From Nocardioides euryhalodurans (GTDB taxonomy: Bacteria > Actinomycetota > Actinomycetes > Propionibacteriales > Nocardioidaceae), in assembly GCF_004564375.1 (NCBI RefSeq), contig NZ_CP038267.1:372001-436000 (forward strand): DNA of 64,000 nt. Reading direction: 5' to 3'. Shown piece after piece: positions 1 through 7,779 of the stretch. The notes beneath the pieces were generated by a model that did no database searches, was not told the DNA's origin, and worked only from the letters and a program-made list of their open reading frames with translations. Position 1 is the first letter of the stretch; each line of letters begins with the position of its first letter. A program made the position numbers and the translations under genes.

Positions 1-169
1 CGCCGGACTCACCGGCCTCCTCCGCCGGCAGTAGTTCCGGCTGACGGATGGTGCAGCGGTGACCCGACGGCTGACCCGAAGCGGCTCCAGCACGCCAACC
101 GTGCTTCGACGCTCGGACGGGCACAGGTGCCCCTGGGAGACGCAACCACGTGGCTGCCCCAGAGAGAGT
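1..169. other. left-edge non-coding stretch
   Basis: No convincing gene is seen. The short open frames here are rich in Arg, Ser and Pro and lack a recognisable domain or start signal. The stretch lies downstream of the tRNA-Leu gene and may be the end of an intergenic region that began before the window. Confidence 0.5.
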
Positions 170-187
170 GCAGGTCGACTGACCTGC
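170..187 (-). terminator. hairpin after tRNA-Leu
   Basis: GCAGGTC and GACCTGC form a perfect 7-bp stem with a 4-nt loop just 3' of the tRNA on the minus strand, followed by a pyrimidine-rich ACTCTCTCT run. It is a plausible intrinsic terminator or processing hairpin for the tRNA transcript. Confidence 0.55.
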
Positions 188-193
188 GGTCTG

Positions 194-282
194 TGGTGTC
201 CGAGGGGGGACTTGAACCCCCACGCCCTAATACGGGCACTAGCACCTCAAGCTAGCGCGTCTGCCAATTCCGCCACCCGGAC
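194..282 (-). tRNA. tRNA-Leu (anticodon GAG)
   Basis: On the minus strand the acceptor arm GTCCGGG (276-282) pairs with CTCGGAC (198-204), with discriminator A at 197 and an encoded CCA at 194-196. The anticodon loop TTGAGGT sits on a CTAGC stem and gives anticodon GAG, which reads CUC leucine codons. A long variable arm, expected for class II tRNA-Leu, and a normal GGTTCAAGTCC T-loop region are visible. It stands alone. Confidence 0.97.
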
Positions 283-361
283 GAGTGCGGTGGAACAGTA
301 GCAAAGGGAGGGCGTGAGTCCCGCATCGGGAGGGTCCCCCCAACGGTGTCAGGATGGGGGC

Positions 362-1684
362 ATGACCTCGGACATCCAGACGCCCGCCCACGACCCTGCC
401 GGGGAGGTCGTGGAGCTGTGTCGCGACCTGATCCGCCTCGACACCTCGAACTATGGGGACGGCTCCGGGCCGGGCGAGCGCAAGGCCGCCGAGCACGTCG
501 CGACGCTGCTCGACGAGGTCGGGATCGAGTCCACCGTCGTCGAGCGGACGTCGGGCCGGACCAGCCTGATCGCCCACTGGGGCGGCGACGGCAGCCGCGA
601 CGACGCGCTGCTGCTGCACGGTCACCTCGACGTCGTCCCGGCGGCGGCCGAGGACTGGCAGGTCGACCCGTTCTCGGGCGAGGTGCAGGACGGCTTCGTG
701 TGGGGCCGCGGCGCGGTCGACATGAAGGACTTCGACGCGATGCTGCTCTCCGTCGTCCGGGCGCGCACCCGGGCGGGGCGGGTGCCGGCGCGGCCGGTGG
801 TGCTGGCGTTCACCGCCGACGAGGAGGCCGGTGGCCACCACGGGGCCCAGGTGATGGTCGAGGACCACGCCGAGCACTTCGACGGCGTCACCGAGGCGGT
901 CGGCGAGGTCGGCGGCTTCAGCGCGACCGTGCGCGGCCGGCGCATCTACCTCATCGAGGCGGCCGAGAAGGGCATGGCGTGGATGACGCTGACCGCTCGC
1001 GGCCGGGCCGGGCACGGCTCGATGATCAACAGGGAGAACGCGGTCACCGACCTCGCGGCCGCGGTCGCGAGGATCGGCGCCCACCCGTGGCCCGTGCGCC
1101 TGACGCCGGCGATGGAGGTGCTGCTCGCGACCGTCGCCGAGCTCGCCGGGACCGAGGCCACCCCGGAGAACGCCGAGGCGCTGATCGAGGAGTTCGGCAG
1201 CGCGAGCCGGATGCTGGGCGCCGTGATCCGCAACACCGCCAACCCGACGATGCTACAGGCCGGCTACAAGGCGAACGTGATCCCGACGGAGGCGACCGCC
1301 ACCATCGACGGCCGCTTCCTGCCCGGCTACGGCGACGAGTTCTTCGACACTCTCGCCGAGCTGTGCGGCGACGCGGTGGAGCTCGACTTCATCACCAAGC
1401 AGGAGCCGTGGGAGACGCCGTACGACGGCCACCTGGTCGACGCGATGACGCGCAGCCTGCTGGCCGAGGACGACGAGGCGCTGGTCGCGCCGTTCCTGAT
1501 GAGCGGTGGCACCGACGCCAAGCACTTCCGCAAGCTCGGCATGAGGTCCTACGGCTTCGCCCCGCTGCGGCTCCCCGCCGACCTCGACTTCACCGCGCTC
1601 TTCCACGGCGTCGACGAGCGGGTGCCGGTGGACGCGCTGGAGTTCGGGGCGCGCGTCTTCGACCGGTTCCTCGACGAGGTCTGA
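362..1684 (+). CDS. M20 family zinc metallopeptidase / amidohydrolase
   Basis: The 440-residue protein belongs to the M20/M25/M40 family, which hydrolyses peptide or acyl-amino acid amide bonds with a two-zinc centre in the cytosol. The metal site is complete: HGHLD at 86-90 (His88, Asp90), the bridging Asp120 in GRGAVDMKD, and the catalytic Glu pair in ADEEAGG (154-155). A lid/dimerisation domain follows, and the C-terminal SGGTDAKHF segment supplies the last metal histidine. Length is usual for the family. An in-frame GTG lies 48 nt upstream, but ATG 362 is preferred: a CAGGAT box at 350-355 ends 6 nt before it, the leaderless arrangement seen elsewhere in this window. The substrate cannot be told; a dipeptidase or succinyl-diaminopimelate desuccinylase-like activity are both possible. 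Confidence 0.9.
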   Translation: MTSDIQTPAHDPAGEVVELCRDLIRLDTSNYGDGSGPGERKAAEHVATLLDEVGIESTVVERTSGRTSLIAHWGGDGSRDDALLLHGHLDVVPAAAEDWQVDPFSGEVQDGFVWGRGAVDMKDFDAMLLSVVRARTRAGRVPARPVVLAFTADEEAGGHHGAQVMVEDHAEHFDGVTEAVGEVGGFSATVRGRRIYLIEAAEKGMAWMTLTARGRAGHGSMINRENAVTDLAAAVARIGAHPWPVRLTPAMEVLLATVAELAGTEATPENAEALIEEFGSASRMLGAVIRNTANPTMLQAGYKANVIPTEATATIDGRFLPGYGDEFFDTLAELCGDAVELDFITKQEPWETPYDGHLVDAMTRSLLAEDDEALVAPFLMSGGTDAKHFRKLGMRSYGFAPLRLPADLDFTALFHGVDERVPVDALEFGARVFDRFLDEV

Positions 1685-1696
1685 CCCGGCCGACGC

Positions 1697-1921
1697 TCAG
1701 ACGAGCTGCCGCTGCCGGATGATCTTGCGCCGCAGGACCACGCGGCGGGTGCCGTCGGGCGAGATCCGGACCCGGTCGAGCTCCCAGCCGCCGTGCTCGG
1801 CGCGGTCGACGAGCAGGCGGGTGACCACGTTGCGCGAGAAGTCGCGCGAGATCACCAGCTTCTCGAACTCCCACTCCACCCCGGGGCGGAGCGGTCGCTG
1901 CGTGGCGCGGGTCGCCGTCAT
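1697..1921 (-). CDS. DUF5703 family protein
   Basis: This 74-residue, Arg-rich protein matches the actinobacterial DUF5703 pattern, with a WEFEKLVI segment near the N-terminus and a GGWELDRVR core. No function is known. It begins right after the aldo-keto reductase stop (one intervening base), so the two are probably co-transcribed and translationally coupled. It resembles small beta-rich proteins and has no signal peptide or membrane segment. Only the family call is supported. Confidence 0.8.
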   Translation of the reverse strand: MTATRATQRPLRPGVEWEFEKLVISRDFSRNVVTRLLVDRAEHGGWELDRVRISPDGTRRVVLRRKIIRQRQLV

Positions 1922-1922
1922 C

Positions 1923-2864
1923 TCAGTCCCCCGAGACGTCGTCGAGGGCCGCGACGATCTCGGGCGGCAGGGTCAACCCCTCCACGCCGAGCACGTCCTT
2001 GAGCTGCGTCGCGGTCCGGGCGCCGACGATCGGCGCGGTGACGCCGGGTCGGTCGCGGACCCAGACCAGCGCGACCTGGAGCGGTGTCCAGCCGAGGCCG
2101 TCGGCCGCGCGGGCCACGCCCTCGACCACGGCCCGTCCGTGGTCGTCGAGGTAGCGGTCGACGCTGGCCGAGAGCCGGCCAGCACCGCGTGAGTGTGCGG
2201 GCGTGCCCGTGCGGTACTTGCCGGTGAGGACGCCACCGCCGAGGGGGGAGTAGGGCAGCACGCCGAGGCCGGTGCTGCGGGCCGCCGGCAGCACCTCCCG
2301 CTCGAGGTCACGGTTGAGCAGCGAGTACTCCTCCTGGGTGCTCGCGAGCGGCACCCGGCCGGGGATGGCGCGCTGCCAGGTGGCGGCCTGGGCGAGCTGC
2401 CAGCCGGCGTAGTTGCACACGCCGACGTAGCGGGCGCGGCCCGAGGTGACGGCCTGGTCGAGCGCGGCCATCGTCTCCTCGACCGGCGCCGCGTCCGACC
2501 ACACGTGCACCTGCCAGAGGTCCACGTGGTCGGTCCGGAGCCGCTCGAGCGAGGTGTCGAGGTTCTGCAGCAGGGTGCGGCGCGAGGTGTCGCGGACCGG
2601 GCCGTCCGGTCCGGCGCGGAAGCCGCCCTTGGACGCGACCACCAGCTGCTCGCGACCCACCTCGCCCATCAGCCGGCCGAGCAGCTCCTCGGAGGCGCCG
2701 GCGCCGTACATCACGGCCGTGTCGACGAGCGTGCCGCCCGCATCGACGTACGTGCCGAGCAGGTCGCGGGCCTCGTGCTCGTCGACCTGGGTGCCCCACA
2801 TGGCCGTGCCGAGACCGAGCCGCGAGACCGACAGACCGGTGTGCCCCAGGGCGCGTTGCAGCAT
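1923..2864 (-). CDS. aldo/keto reductase
   Basis: The 313-residue protein is an NADPH-dependent aldo/keto reductase (TIM barrel, cytosolic). The catalytic tetrad is visible: Asp48 and Tyr53 (LVDTAVMYG), Lys79 (VVASKGG) and His120 (LWQVHVW). The late VGARTATQLKD segment fits the cofactor 2'-phosphate loop. A longer frame starts at 2930 but would overlap the uppP start. ATG 2864 is chosen because a TAGCCT -10 box (2872-2877) ends 7 nt before it. It heads a two-gene unit with the DUF5703 gene. The physiological carbonyl substrate is unknown. Confidence 0.93.
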   Translation of the reverse strand: MLQRALGHTGLSVSRLGLGTAMWGTQVDEHEARDLLGTYVDAGGTLVDTAVMYGAGASEELLGRLMGEVGREQLVVASKGGFRAGPDGPVRDTSRRTLLQNLDTSLERLRTDHVDLWQVHVWSDAAPVEETMAALDQAVTSGRARYVGVCNYAGWQLAQAATWQRAIPGRVPLASTQEEYSLLNRDLEREVLPAARSTGLGVLPYSPLGGGVLTGKYRTGTPAHSRGAGRLSASVDRYLDDHGRAVVEGVARAADGLGWTPLQVALVWVRDRPGVTAPIVGARTATQLKDVLGVEGLTLPPEIVAALDDVSGD

Positions 2865-2871
2865 GGCGAAG

Positions 2872-2887
2872 AGGCTATCCGTAGGCT
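2872..2887. promoter_or_regulatory. back-to-back leaderless promoters (AKR / uppP)
   Basis: Two -10 boxes lie head to head within 16 bp: TAGCCT on the minus strand (2877-2872, 7 nt before the AKR ATG) and TAGGCT on the plus strand (2882-2887, 8 nt before the uppP GTG). Only 31 bp separate the two start codons, so there is no room for a conventional 5' UTR on either side. Confidence 0.6.
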
Positions 2888-2895
2888 TGCCCGCC

Positions 2896-3720
2896 GTGTG
2901 GGATCTCCTCAAGGCCGTCGCGCTCGGCACCCTTCAGGGGCTGACCGAGTTCCTCCCCATCTCCAGCAGCGCACACCTGCGGATCTTCCCGGAGCTCTTC
3001 GGGTGGGGCGACCCGGGAGCCGCCTTCACGGCCGTGATCCAGATCGGCACCGAGCTGGCGGTCCTCATCTACTTCCGCAAGGACATCTGGCGGATCGGCT
3101 CGACCTGGACCCGGTCGCTCTTCCGACCCGAGCTCCGCGGTCACCTCGACTCGCGGATGGGCTGGTTCATCATCATCGGCTCCCTGCCGATCGTGGTCCT
3201 CGGCATCCTGCTCAAGGACGTCATCGAGGAGGACTTCCGCAACCTCTGGATCATCGGCACCACGCTGGTCGTCATGGGTGTCGTCCTCGGGATCGCCGAC
3301 CGCTTCAGCAGCGACGACCGCACGATCAAGCAGATGACGCTGCGCCACGCGGTGCTGATGGGTGCGGCGCAGGCCTGCGCCCTGATCCCCGGGGTCTCCC
3401 GCTCCGGCGCCACCATCTCGATGGGCCGGTTCCTCGGGTACGAGCGTGAGGCGGCCACCCGCTACGCGTTCCTGCTCGCGATCCCCGCGGTCGTGGGTGC
3501 CGGGCTCTTCGAGCTCAAGGAGATCCCGCACGGCGAGAACGCGTACGGCTGGGGCCCGACGCTCGTCGCGACGATCGTGTCGTTCCTCGTCGGGTACGCC
3601 GCCATCGCGTGGCTGCTGCGCTACGTCTCGACCCGTTCCTACACGCCGTTCGTGATCTACCGCGTGGTGCTCGGGGGCATGACGCTGGTGCTGCTCGCGA
3701 CCGGCGTGCTGACTCCCTGA
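2896..3720 (+). CDS. uppP: undecaprenyl-diphosphate phosphatase
   Basis: The 274-residue polytopic membrane protein is UppP/BacA. It dephosphorylates undecaprenyl pyrophosphate at the membrane and recycles the lipid carrier for peptidoglycan and other wall polymers; overexpression of this family gives bacitracin resistance. Both family signatures are intact: LTEFLPISSSAHL at residues 16-28, with catalytic Glu18, and GVSRSGATI in the second half. About eight hydrophobic helices follow. GTG 2896 (MWDLLKAV) is the usual N-terminus and lies 8 nt after a TAGGCT box. The longer open frame upstream is antisense to the AKR gene. Confidence 0.96.
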   Translation: MWDLLKAVALGTLQGLTEFLPISSSAHLRIFPELFGWGDPGAAFTAVIQIGTELAVLIYFRKDIWRIGSTWTRSLFRPELRGHLDSRMGWFIIIGSLPIVVLGILLKDVIEEDFRNLWIIGTTLVVMGVVLGIADRFSSDDRTIKQMTLRHAVLMGAAQACALIPGVSRSGATISMGRFLGYEREAATRYAFLLAIPAVVGAGLFELKEIPHGENAYGWGPTLVATIVSFLVGYAAIAWLLRYVSTRSYTPFVIYRVVLGGMTLVLLATGVLTP

Positions 3721-3790
3721 CCCTCGCCGCACGACGTGCGCTGCGGGCATCCCGGGTGGCCTGTTGTCATCCACCTTCGGCGCAGCGACG

Positions 3791-4633
3791 ATGGCTTGTG
3801 TGAGCCGCACGAGGCCCGTCAGGGTCGGCGAGGTCGACCTCGAGACCGAGGTGTGGGGCGAGGGTGAGCCCCTCGTGGTCATCCAGACGGCACTGACCGC
3901 TGATGAGCTGCGTCCCCTGGCCGAGCAGCTCGCCGGCGACGGTGAGCTCGAGGTGATCCACTACCACCGCCGCGGGTACGCCGGCAGCGGGCCGGCGCTC
4001 CGACCGGGCTCGATCGCCCAGGACGCCGCTGACTGTCGTTTCCTCCTCGAGGCGTTGGCGGTCGGGCCGGCCCACGTGGTCGGTGCCAGCTACAGCGCGG
4101 CCGTCGCGCTGACCCTGGCGACGAGATGCCCGGACGTGGTGCGGACGTTGACGGTGCTGGAGCCGCCGCCGTCGGGCGTGCCGAGCACTCCGGACTTCGT
4201 CGCCGCGAGCACCCGCCTCGTCGAGAGCTACTCCTCCCGGGGGCCGACCGTGGCGTTGGACGAGCTCATGGGGATGCTCGCCGGGCCCGACTGGCGTGCT
4301 GAGTCGGAGCGGGACCTGCCGGGCTCGGTGGCGGCGATGGAGCGCGACGCCCCGACGTTCTTCGAGTCCGACCTCCCGGCACTGCTCTCCTGGGAGCTCG
4401 ACGATGCGGACGCCACGAGGATCACGTGCCCGGTGCTCTACGTCGGCGGCGGCCAGAGCGGTCCGTGGTTCGCCGAGGTCCGCACCCGGATCCGCCGGCT
4501 GCTCCCCCAGACGGAGAGCGCCACGGTGGCAGGAGCAGGCCACCTGCTCGCCCTCAGTCACGCTGCCGACACAGCCCGCCTCGTGCTGGACTTCCTGCGT
4601 CGTCACCGCTCGGCAGGCGCCGCGAGGACGTGA
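3791..4633 (+). CDS. alpha/beta hydrolase fold protein
   Basis: The roughly 280-residue protein has an alpha/beta hydrolase core. The nucleophile elbow is GASYS with Ser100, a variant of GxSxG in which the last Gly is Ser. An acidic residue can be placed after the sixth strand (CPVLYVGGG region), and the catalytic His is in GAGHLLAL near the C-terminus. It is probably a cytosolic esterase or hydrolase; the substrate is unknown. The start is uncertain: TTG 3764 and GTG 3800 are in frame, none has a good ribosome-binding site, and ATG 3791 is a compromise. It is convergent with corA. Confidence 0.85.
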   Translation: MACVSRTRPVRVGEVDLETEVWGEGEPLVVIQTALTADELRPLAEQLAGDGELEVIHYHRRGYAGSGPALRPGSIAQDAADCRFLLEALAVGPAHVVGASYSAAVALTLATRCPDVVRTLTVLEPPPSGVPSTPDFVAASTRLVESYSSRGPTVALDELMGMLAGPDWRAESERDLPGSVAAMERDAPTFFESDLPALLSWELDDADATRITCPVLYVGGGQSGPWFAEVRTRIRRLLPQTESATVAGAGHLLALSHAADTARLVLDFLRRHRSAGAART

Positions 4634-4706
4634 GTGCCGAAGGAGCCCTGGGGACCGTCACCGCCCCGGGCGCAGGGCCGGCGAGCGCTGATGTCCGACC
4701 GTTCCG

Positions 4707-5684
4707 TCAGAGCCAGCCGGAGCGCTTGAAGAACCAGAGCAGGCCGGCCGACGCCCCGAACATCAGCAGCAGCGCCCAGGCGTAGCCGAAGTCCCAGTGG
4801 AGCTCGGGCATGACGTCGAAGTTCATGCCGTAGATGCCGGCGATCAGGGTCGGGACGACGATCAGGGCGGCGCCGGCCGAGATCTTGCGCATGTCCTCGT
4901 TCTGCTGCACCGAGATCCGCGCCATGTGGGCGTCGAAGGCGGTGGACAGCAGCCCGTCGAGCTCGTCGATCGTCGCGGCCGCGCGGGCGAGGTGGTCGCC
5001 CACGTCGCGGAAGTAGGCGCCGGCCTCGGGGTCGATCCCGCGGACCATCCCGTTGGCGAAGCGCCCGACCGGCTCGCGCAGCGGCATCACTGCCCGGCGC
5101 ACCTCGGCGAGCTCGCGCTTGAGGACGTAGATGCGCGCCGAGTCGTTGGTGCGCTCCTCGGAGAACACCGACATCTCGACCTCGTCGACGTCGGCGACCA
5201 GCTCGTCGACCACCTCCTCGTACGCGTCGACGACCTGGTCGCACACGGCGTAGACGACCGCGGTCGGCCCGTGGGCGAGCACGGCCTCGCGCGCCTCGAG
5301 GTCGACCCTGGCGCGCTTCAGCCCGCCGCCCTCGCCGTGGCGCACGCTGACCACGAAGTCGGCACCGATGAACAGGTTGATCTCGCCGGTCTCGACCGCG
5401 TCCTCGGCGTCGACGTACCAGAGCGTCTTCACGGTCAGGAAGATCGTGTCGTCGTAGCGCTCCAGCTTGGGCCGCTGGTGGGCGTTGACGGCGTCCTCGA
5501 CGGCGAGGGGATGGAGCTGGAAGGCGTTGGCGACCTTGGCCAGCTCCCCGAGGTCGGGCTCGTGCAGGCCGACCCACACGAAGTCGCCGGGCTCGCACCG
5601 CTCCCGCATCGTCGCCAGGTCCGCGACGTCGCACTCCACCGGCACCCGGGTGCCCCGGCGGTAGAGGGCGCTGTCGACGATCAC
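4707..5684 (-). CDS. corA: CorA-family magnesium/cobalt transporter
   Basis: The 325-residue protein has the CorA architecture: a long cytoplasmic alpha/beta and coiled N-terminal domain, then two C-terminal transmembrane helices with the pore signature YGMNF (GMN at about 286-288) and a basic tail ending KRSGWL. CorA pentamers conduct Mg2+ and Co2+ across the inner membrane. The GTG at 5684 is the proposed start: AGGAGG abuts it with no spacer, too close for a normal Shine-Dalgarno, whereas a TAACCT -10 (5697-5692) ends 7 nt upstream, so the mRNA is probably leaderless. It is divergent from the phosphatase gene across 33 bp. Confidence 0.95.
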   Translation of the reverse strand: MIVDSALYRRGTRVPVECDVADLATMRERCEPGDFVWVGLHEPDLGELAKVANAFQLHPLAVEDAVNAHQRPKLERYDDTIFLTVKTLWYVDAEDAVETGEINLFIGADFVVSVRHGEGGGLKRARVDLEAREAVLAHGPTAVVYAVCDQVVDAYEEVVDELVADVDEVEMSVFSEERTNDSARIYVLKRELAEVRRAVMPLREPVGRFANGMVRGIDPEAGAYFRDVGDHLARAAATIDELDGLLSTAFDAHMARISVQQNEDMRKISAGAALIVVPTLIAGIYGMNFDVMPELHWDFGYAWALLLMFGASAGLLWFFKRSGWL

Positions 5685-5691
5685 CCTCCTG

Positions 5692-5710
5692 AGGTTAGGG
5701 CACGTACAGT
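5692..5710. promoter_or_regulatory. divergent -10 boxes (corA / histidine phosphatase)
   Basis: TAACCT on the minus strand (5697-5692) ends 7 nt before the corA GTG, and TACAGT on the plus strand (5705-5710) ends 7 nt before the phosphatase ATG. Both transcripts are predicted to be leaderless. Confidence 0.55.
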
Positions 5711-5717
5711 CGCCGGC

Positions 5718-6416
5718 ATGGCAACCGTGCTCCTGGTCCGGCACGCCCGTTCGACGGCGAACGCCAGCGGCCTCCTCACCGGCCGCCTCAAGGGGGTCCA
5801 TCTGGACGACACGGGTCGCGAGCAGGCGGGGCGCACCGCCCACCGGCTGGCCCCGGTCCCGTTGGCCTCGCTCGTGAGCAGCCCGCTGGAGCGCTGCAAG
5901 GAGACCGCGTCGGCGATCGCGAACGCCCAGCCCGAGCGGGCGAAGGTGGTCACCGAGCGTGGGCTCGTCGAGTGCGACTACGGCGACTGGCAGGGGCGGG
6001 AGCTCAAGGAGCTCGCCCGCGAGAAGCTGTGGAAGACGGTGCAGCGTCGTCCCTCCGCCGTCACCTTCCCCGACGGGGAGTCCCTGGCCGGGATGGCCGC
6101 CCGCGCGGTCGAGGCCGTACGCCGCCACGACGCCCGGGTCGAGGCCGAGCACGGCCCGAACGCCGTCTGGGCCGCGGTGACGCACGGCGACCCGCTCAAG
6201 GCGGTCCTCGCCGACGCGCTCGGGCTGCACCTCGACCAGTTCCAGCGGCTCCACGTCGACCCCGCGTCGGTGTCGGTGGTGCGGTTCACCGCTGAGTCGG
6301 CGTACGTCCTGCAGACCAACACCCATGACGGTGACCTGGCGTGGCTGGCGCCCAAGGGACGCCGGAAGGCGCCGGCGACCGGAGTCGTCGGTGGCGGCGC
6401 TGGGCCCGGTCACTAG
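5718..6416 (+). CDS. histidine phosphatase (MSMEG_4193-type)
   Basis: The 232-residue protein is a histidine phosphatase superfamily member of the type annotated as MSMEG_4193 in actinobacteria. The phospho-acceptor motif is RHARST at residues 8-13; the usual RHG is RHA here, as is common in this subfamily. The second catalytic His lies in VTHGDPLK. It is the first gene of a conserved run with DUF3090, an SCO1664-type kinase-like protein and mshC. The substrate is unknown; the neighbourhood suggests removal of a phosphate added by the kinase-like neighbour or action on a mycothiol-related sugar phosphate, which is inference only. Confidence 0.88.
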   Translation: MATVLLVRHARSTANASGLLTGRLKGVHLDDTGREQAGRTAHRLAPVPLASLVSSPLERCKETASAIANAQPERAKVVTERGLVECDYGDWQGRELKELAREKLWKTVQRRPSAVTFPDGESLAGMAARAVEAVRRHDARVEAEHGPNAVWAAVTHGDPLKAVLADALGLHLDQFQRLHVDPASVSVVRFTAESAYVLQTNTHDGDLAWLAPKGRRKAPATGVVGGGAGPGH

Positions 6417-6419
6417 GGT
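6414..6419 (+). promoter_or_regulatory. -10 box overlapping the upstream stop codon
   Basis: TAGGGT lies 7 nt before the DUF3090 GTG. Its first three bases are the TAG stop of the histidine phosphatase gene, so termination of one gene and initiation of the next transcript share bases. Confidence 0.55.
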
Positions 6420-6426
6420 GGGATCC

Positions 6427-6999
6427 GTGCCGATCGTCCACTCCTTCGACCCGCCCGAACGCTTCGTCGCCGGGACCGTCGGCGAGCCCGGGGAGCGCAC
6501 CTTCTTCCTGCAGGCCAGCGAGGGCCGCCGTGTCGTCAGCGTCGCCCTCGAGAAGCAGCAGGTGGTGGCCCTCGCGGAGCGGATGGACCAGCTCCTCGAC
6601 GAGCTGATGAAGGCCGACACCCGTGGTGTCGTGCCGGCGGTCGCGCCGCTCGACCTCGACGACAACGGTCCGCTCGCGTCGCCGATCGAGGAGGAGTTCC
6701 GGGCCGGGACGATGACCCTCTCGTGGGACCCCGACGCGGAGCGGGTGGTCGTCGAGGTCTTCCCCTACTCCGAGGCGGCCGTGGTGGCGCCCGACCAGGT
6801 CGACGACGACTTCGAGGAGCCCGAGCCCGACGAGCTGCTGCTCGTACGCCTGACCGCCGCCGCCGCGCGCTCCTTCGTCAAGCGTGCCGAGCAGGTGGTC
6901 GACGCCGGGCGGCCGAGCTGTCCCTTCTGCGGCCACCCGATCGACCCCGACGGCCACCTGTGCGTCCGGGCCAACGGGTTCCGCCGCCGCGACCCGTGA
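6427..6999 (+). CDS. DUF3090 family protein
   Basis: The 190-residue protein matches DUF3090, an actinobacterial family without assigned function. The N-terminal part is a beta-rich domain beginning with the family-typical HSFDPPERFVAGT. The C-terminus carries a CxxCGH...GHLC motif (Cys165, Cys168, His170, His177, Cys179) that should bind zinc. GTG 6427 is the start, placed 7 nt after a TAGGGT box; an in-frame ATG further upstream lies within the phosphatase gene. The stop overlaps the next start (GTGA), so it is translationally coupled to the SCO1664-type gene. Confidence 0.9.
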   Translation: MPIVHSFDPPERFVAGTVGEPGERTFFLQASEGRRVVSVALEKQQVVALAERMDQLLDELMKADTRGVVPAVAPLDLDDNGPLASPIEEEFRAGTMTLSWDPDAERVVVEVFPYSEAAVVAPDQVDDDFEEPEPDELLLVRLTAAAARSFVKRAEQVVDAGRPSCPFCGHPIDPDGHLCVRANGFRRRDP

Positions 7000-7748
7000 T
7001 CGAGGACGGCGAGCTCGTCCTCCACGGACGGATCATGCCCGCCTCCAACGCCACCTTCGTCGGGGAGGTGGACGGCACCCAGGTCGTCTACAAGCCGATC
7101 GCGGGGGAGCGCCCGCTGTGGGACTTCCCCGACGGCAGCCTGGCCTTCCGCGAGGTGGCCTCCCACCTGGTGTCGGCGGCGAGCGGCTGGGACGTGGTGC
7201 CGCTCACGGTCCTGCGCGAGGGTCCTCACGGCCTGGGGATGGTGCAGCTCTGGAAGGAGCCCGACCCGGATCAGGAGGCCGTGACGATCGTCCCCGAAGG
7301 CGCCACGCCGGCCGGGTTCCTGCACGTGTTCGACGGCGTGGACCAGCACGACCGGCCGATCTCGCTGGTCCACGAGGACTCCGTGGCGCTGCGGCGCATG
7401 GCGGTCTTGGACGTGCTGGTCAACAACGCCGACCGCAAGGGTGGTCACGTGCTGGAGATGACCGGCGGCCACCGCCACGGGGTCGACCACGGCGTGACGT
7501 TCCACGCCGAGCCCAAGCTGCGGACCGTCCTCTGGGGATGGGCCGGCGAGCCGCTGGCCGCCGACGAGCTCGACGGCATCGACCGGGTGCTCGCCGCGGT
7601 CGCCGGCACCCTCGGCGAGGGGCTGGAGCACCTGGTGACCGAGCGGGAGGTCGAGGGCCTCCGGCGCCGTGCCGAGCGGTTGCGCGCCGCGGCGGTGTTC
7701 CCTCAGCCGAGGGGAGACTGGCCGGCCATCCCGTGGCCGCCGTTCTAG
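6996..7748 (+). CDS. SCO1664 family kinase-like protein
   Basis: The 250-residue protein belongs to the SCO1664 family, which has a PI3/PI4-kinase or HipA-like kinase fold. Candidate residues are Lys33 (VVYKP) for nucleotide phosphate binding, the catalytic-loop-like segment [14 protein letters not shown] (139-151), and Asp164 in VDHG as the metal-binding aspartate. These are typical of the family, but no substrate has been established that I can name. It overlaps DUF3090 by 4 bp and precedes mshC, so the two upstream genes and this one form one translational unit. Confidence 0.87.
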   Translation: MIEDGELVLHGRIMPASNATFVGEVDGTQVVYKPIAGERPLWDFPDGSLAFREVASHLVSAASGWDVVPLTVLREGPHGLGMVQLWKEPDPDQEAVTIVPEGATPAGFLHVFDGVDQHDRPISLVHEDSVALRRMAVLDVLVNNADRKGGHVLEMTGGHRHGVDHGVTFHAEPKLRTVLWGWAGEPLAADELDGIDRVLAAVAGTLGEGLEHLVTEREVEGLRRRAERLRAAAVFPQPRGDWPAIPWPPF

Positions 7749-7766
7749 GACGCTGGCCCTCCCCGT

Positions 7767-7772
7767 TACCCT
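7767..7772 (+). promoter_or_regulatory. mshC -10 box
   Basis: TACCCT ends 7 nt before the mshC ATG at 7780; no Shine-Dalgarno is present. mshC can therefore be transcribed separately from the upstream cassette, as a leaderless mRNA. Confidence 0.5.
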
Positions 7773-7779
7773 TCCCACC

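Noticed and set aside
1..193. Integration site or prophage edge at the tRNA-Leu gene
   Set aside because: The tRNA is a common attachment site, but no integrase or duplicated tRNA 3' end is visible on either side.
3764..3790. TTG start for the alpha/beta hydrolase
   Set aside because: It would add nine residues with no family support and lacks a ribosome-binding site; kept only as an alternative.
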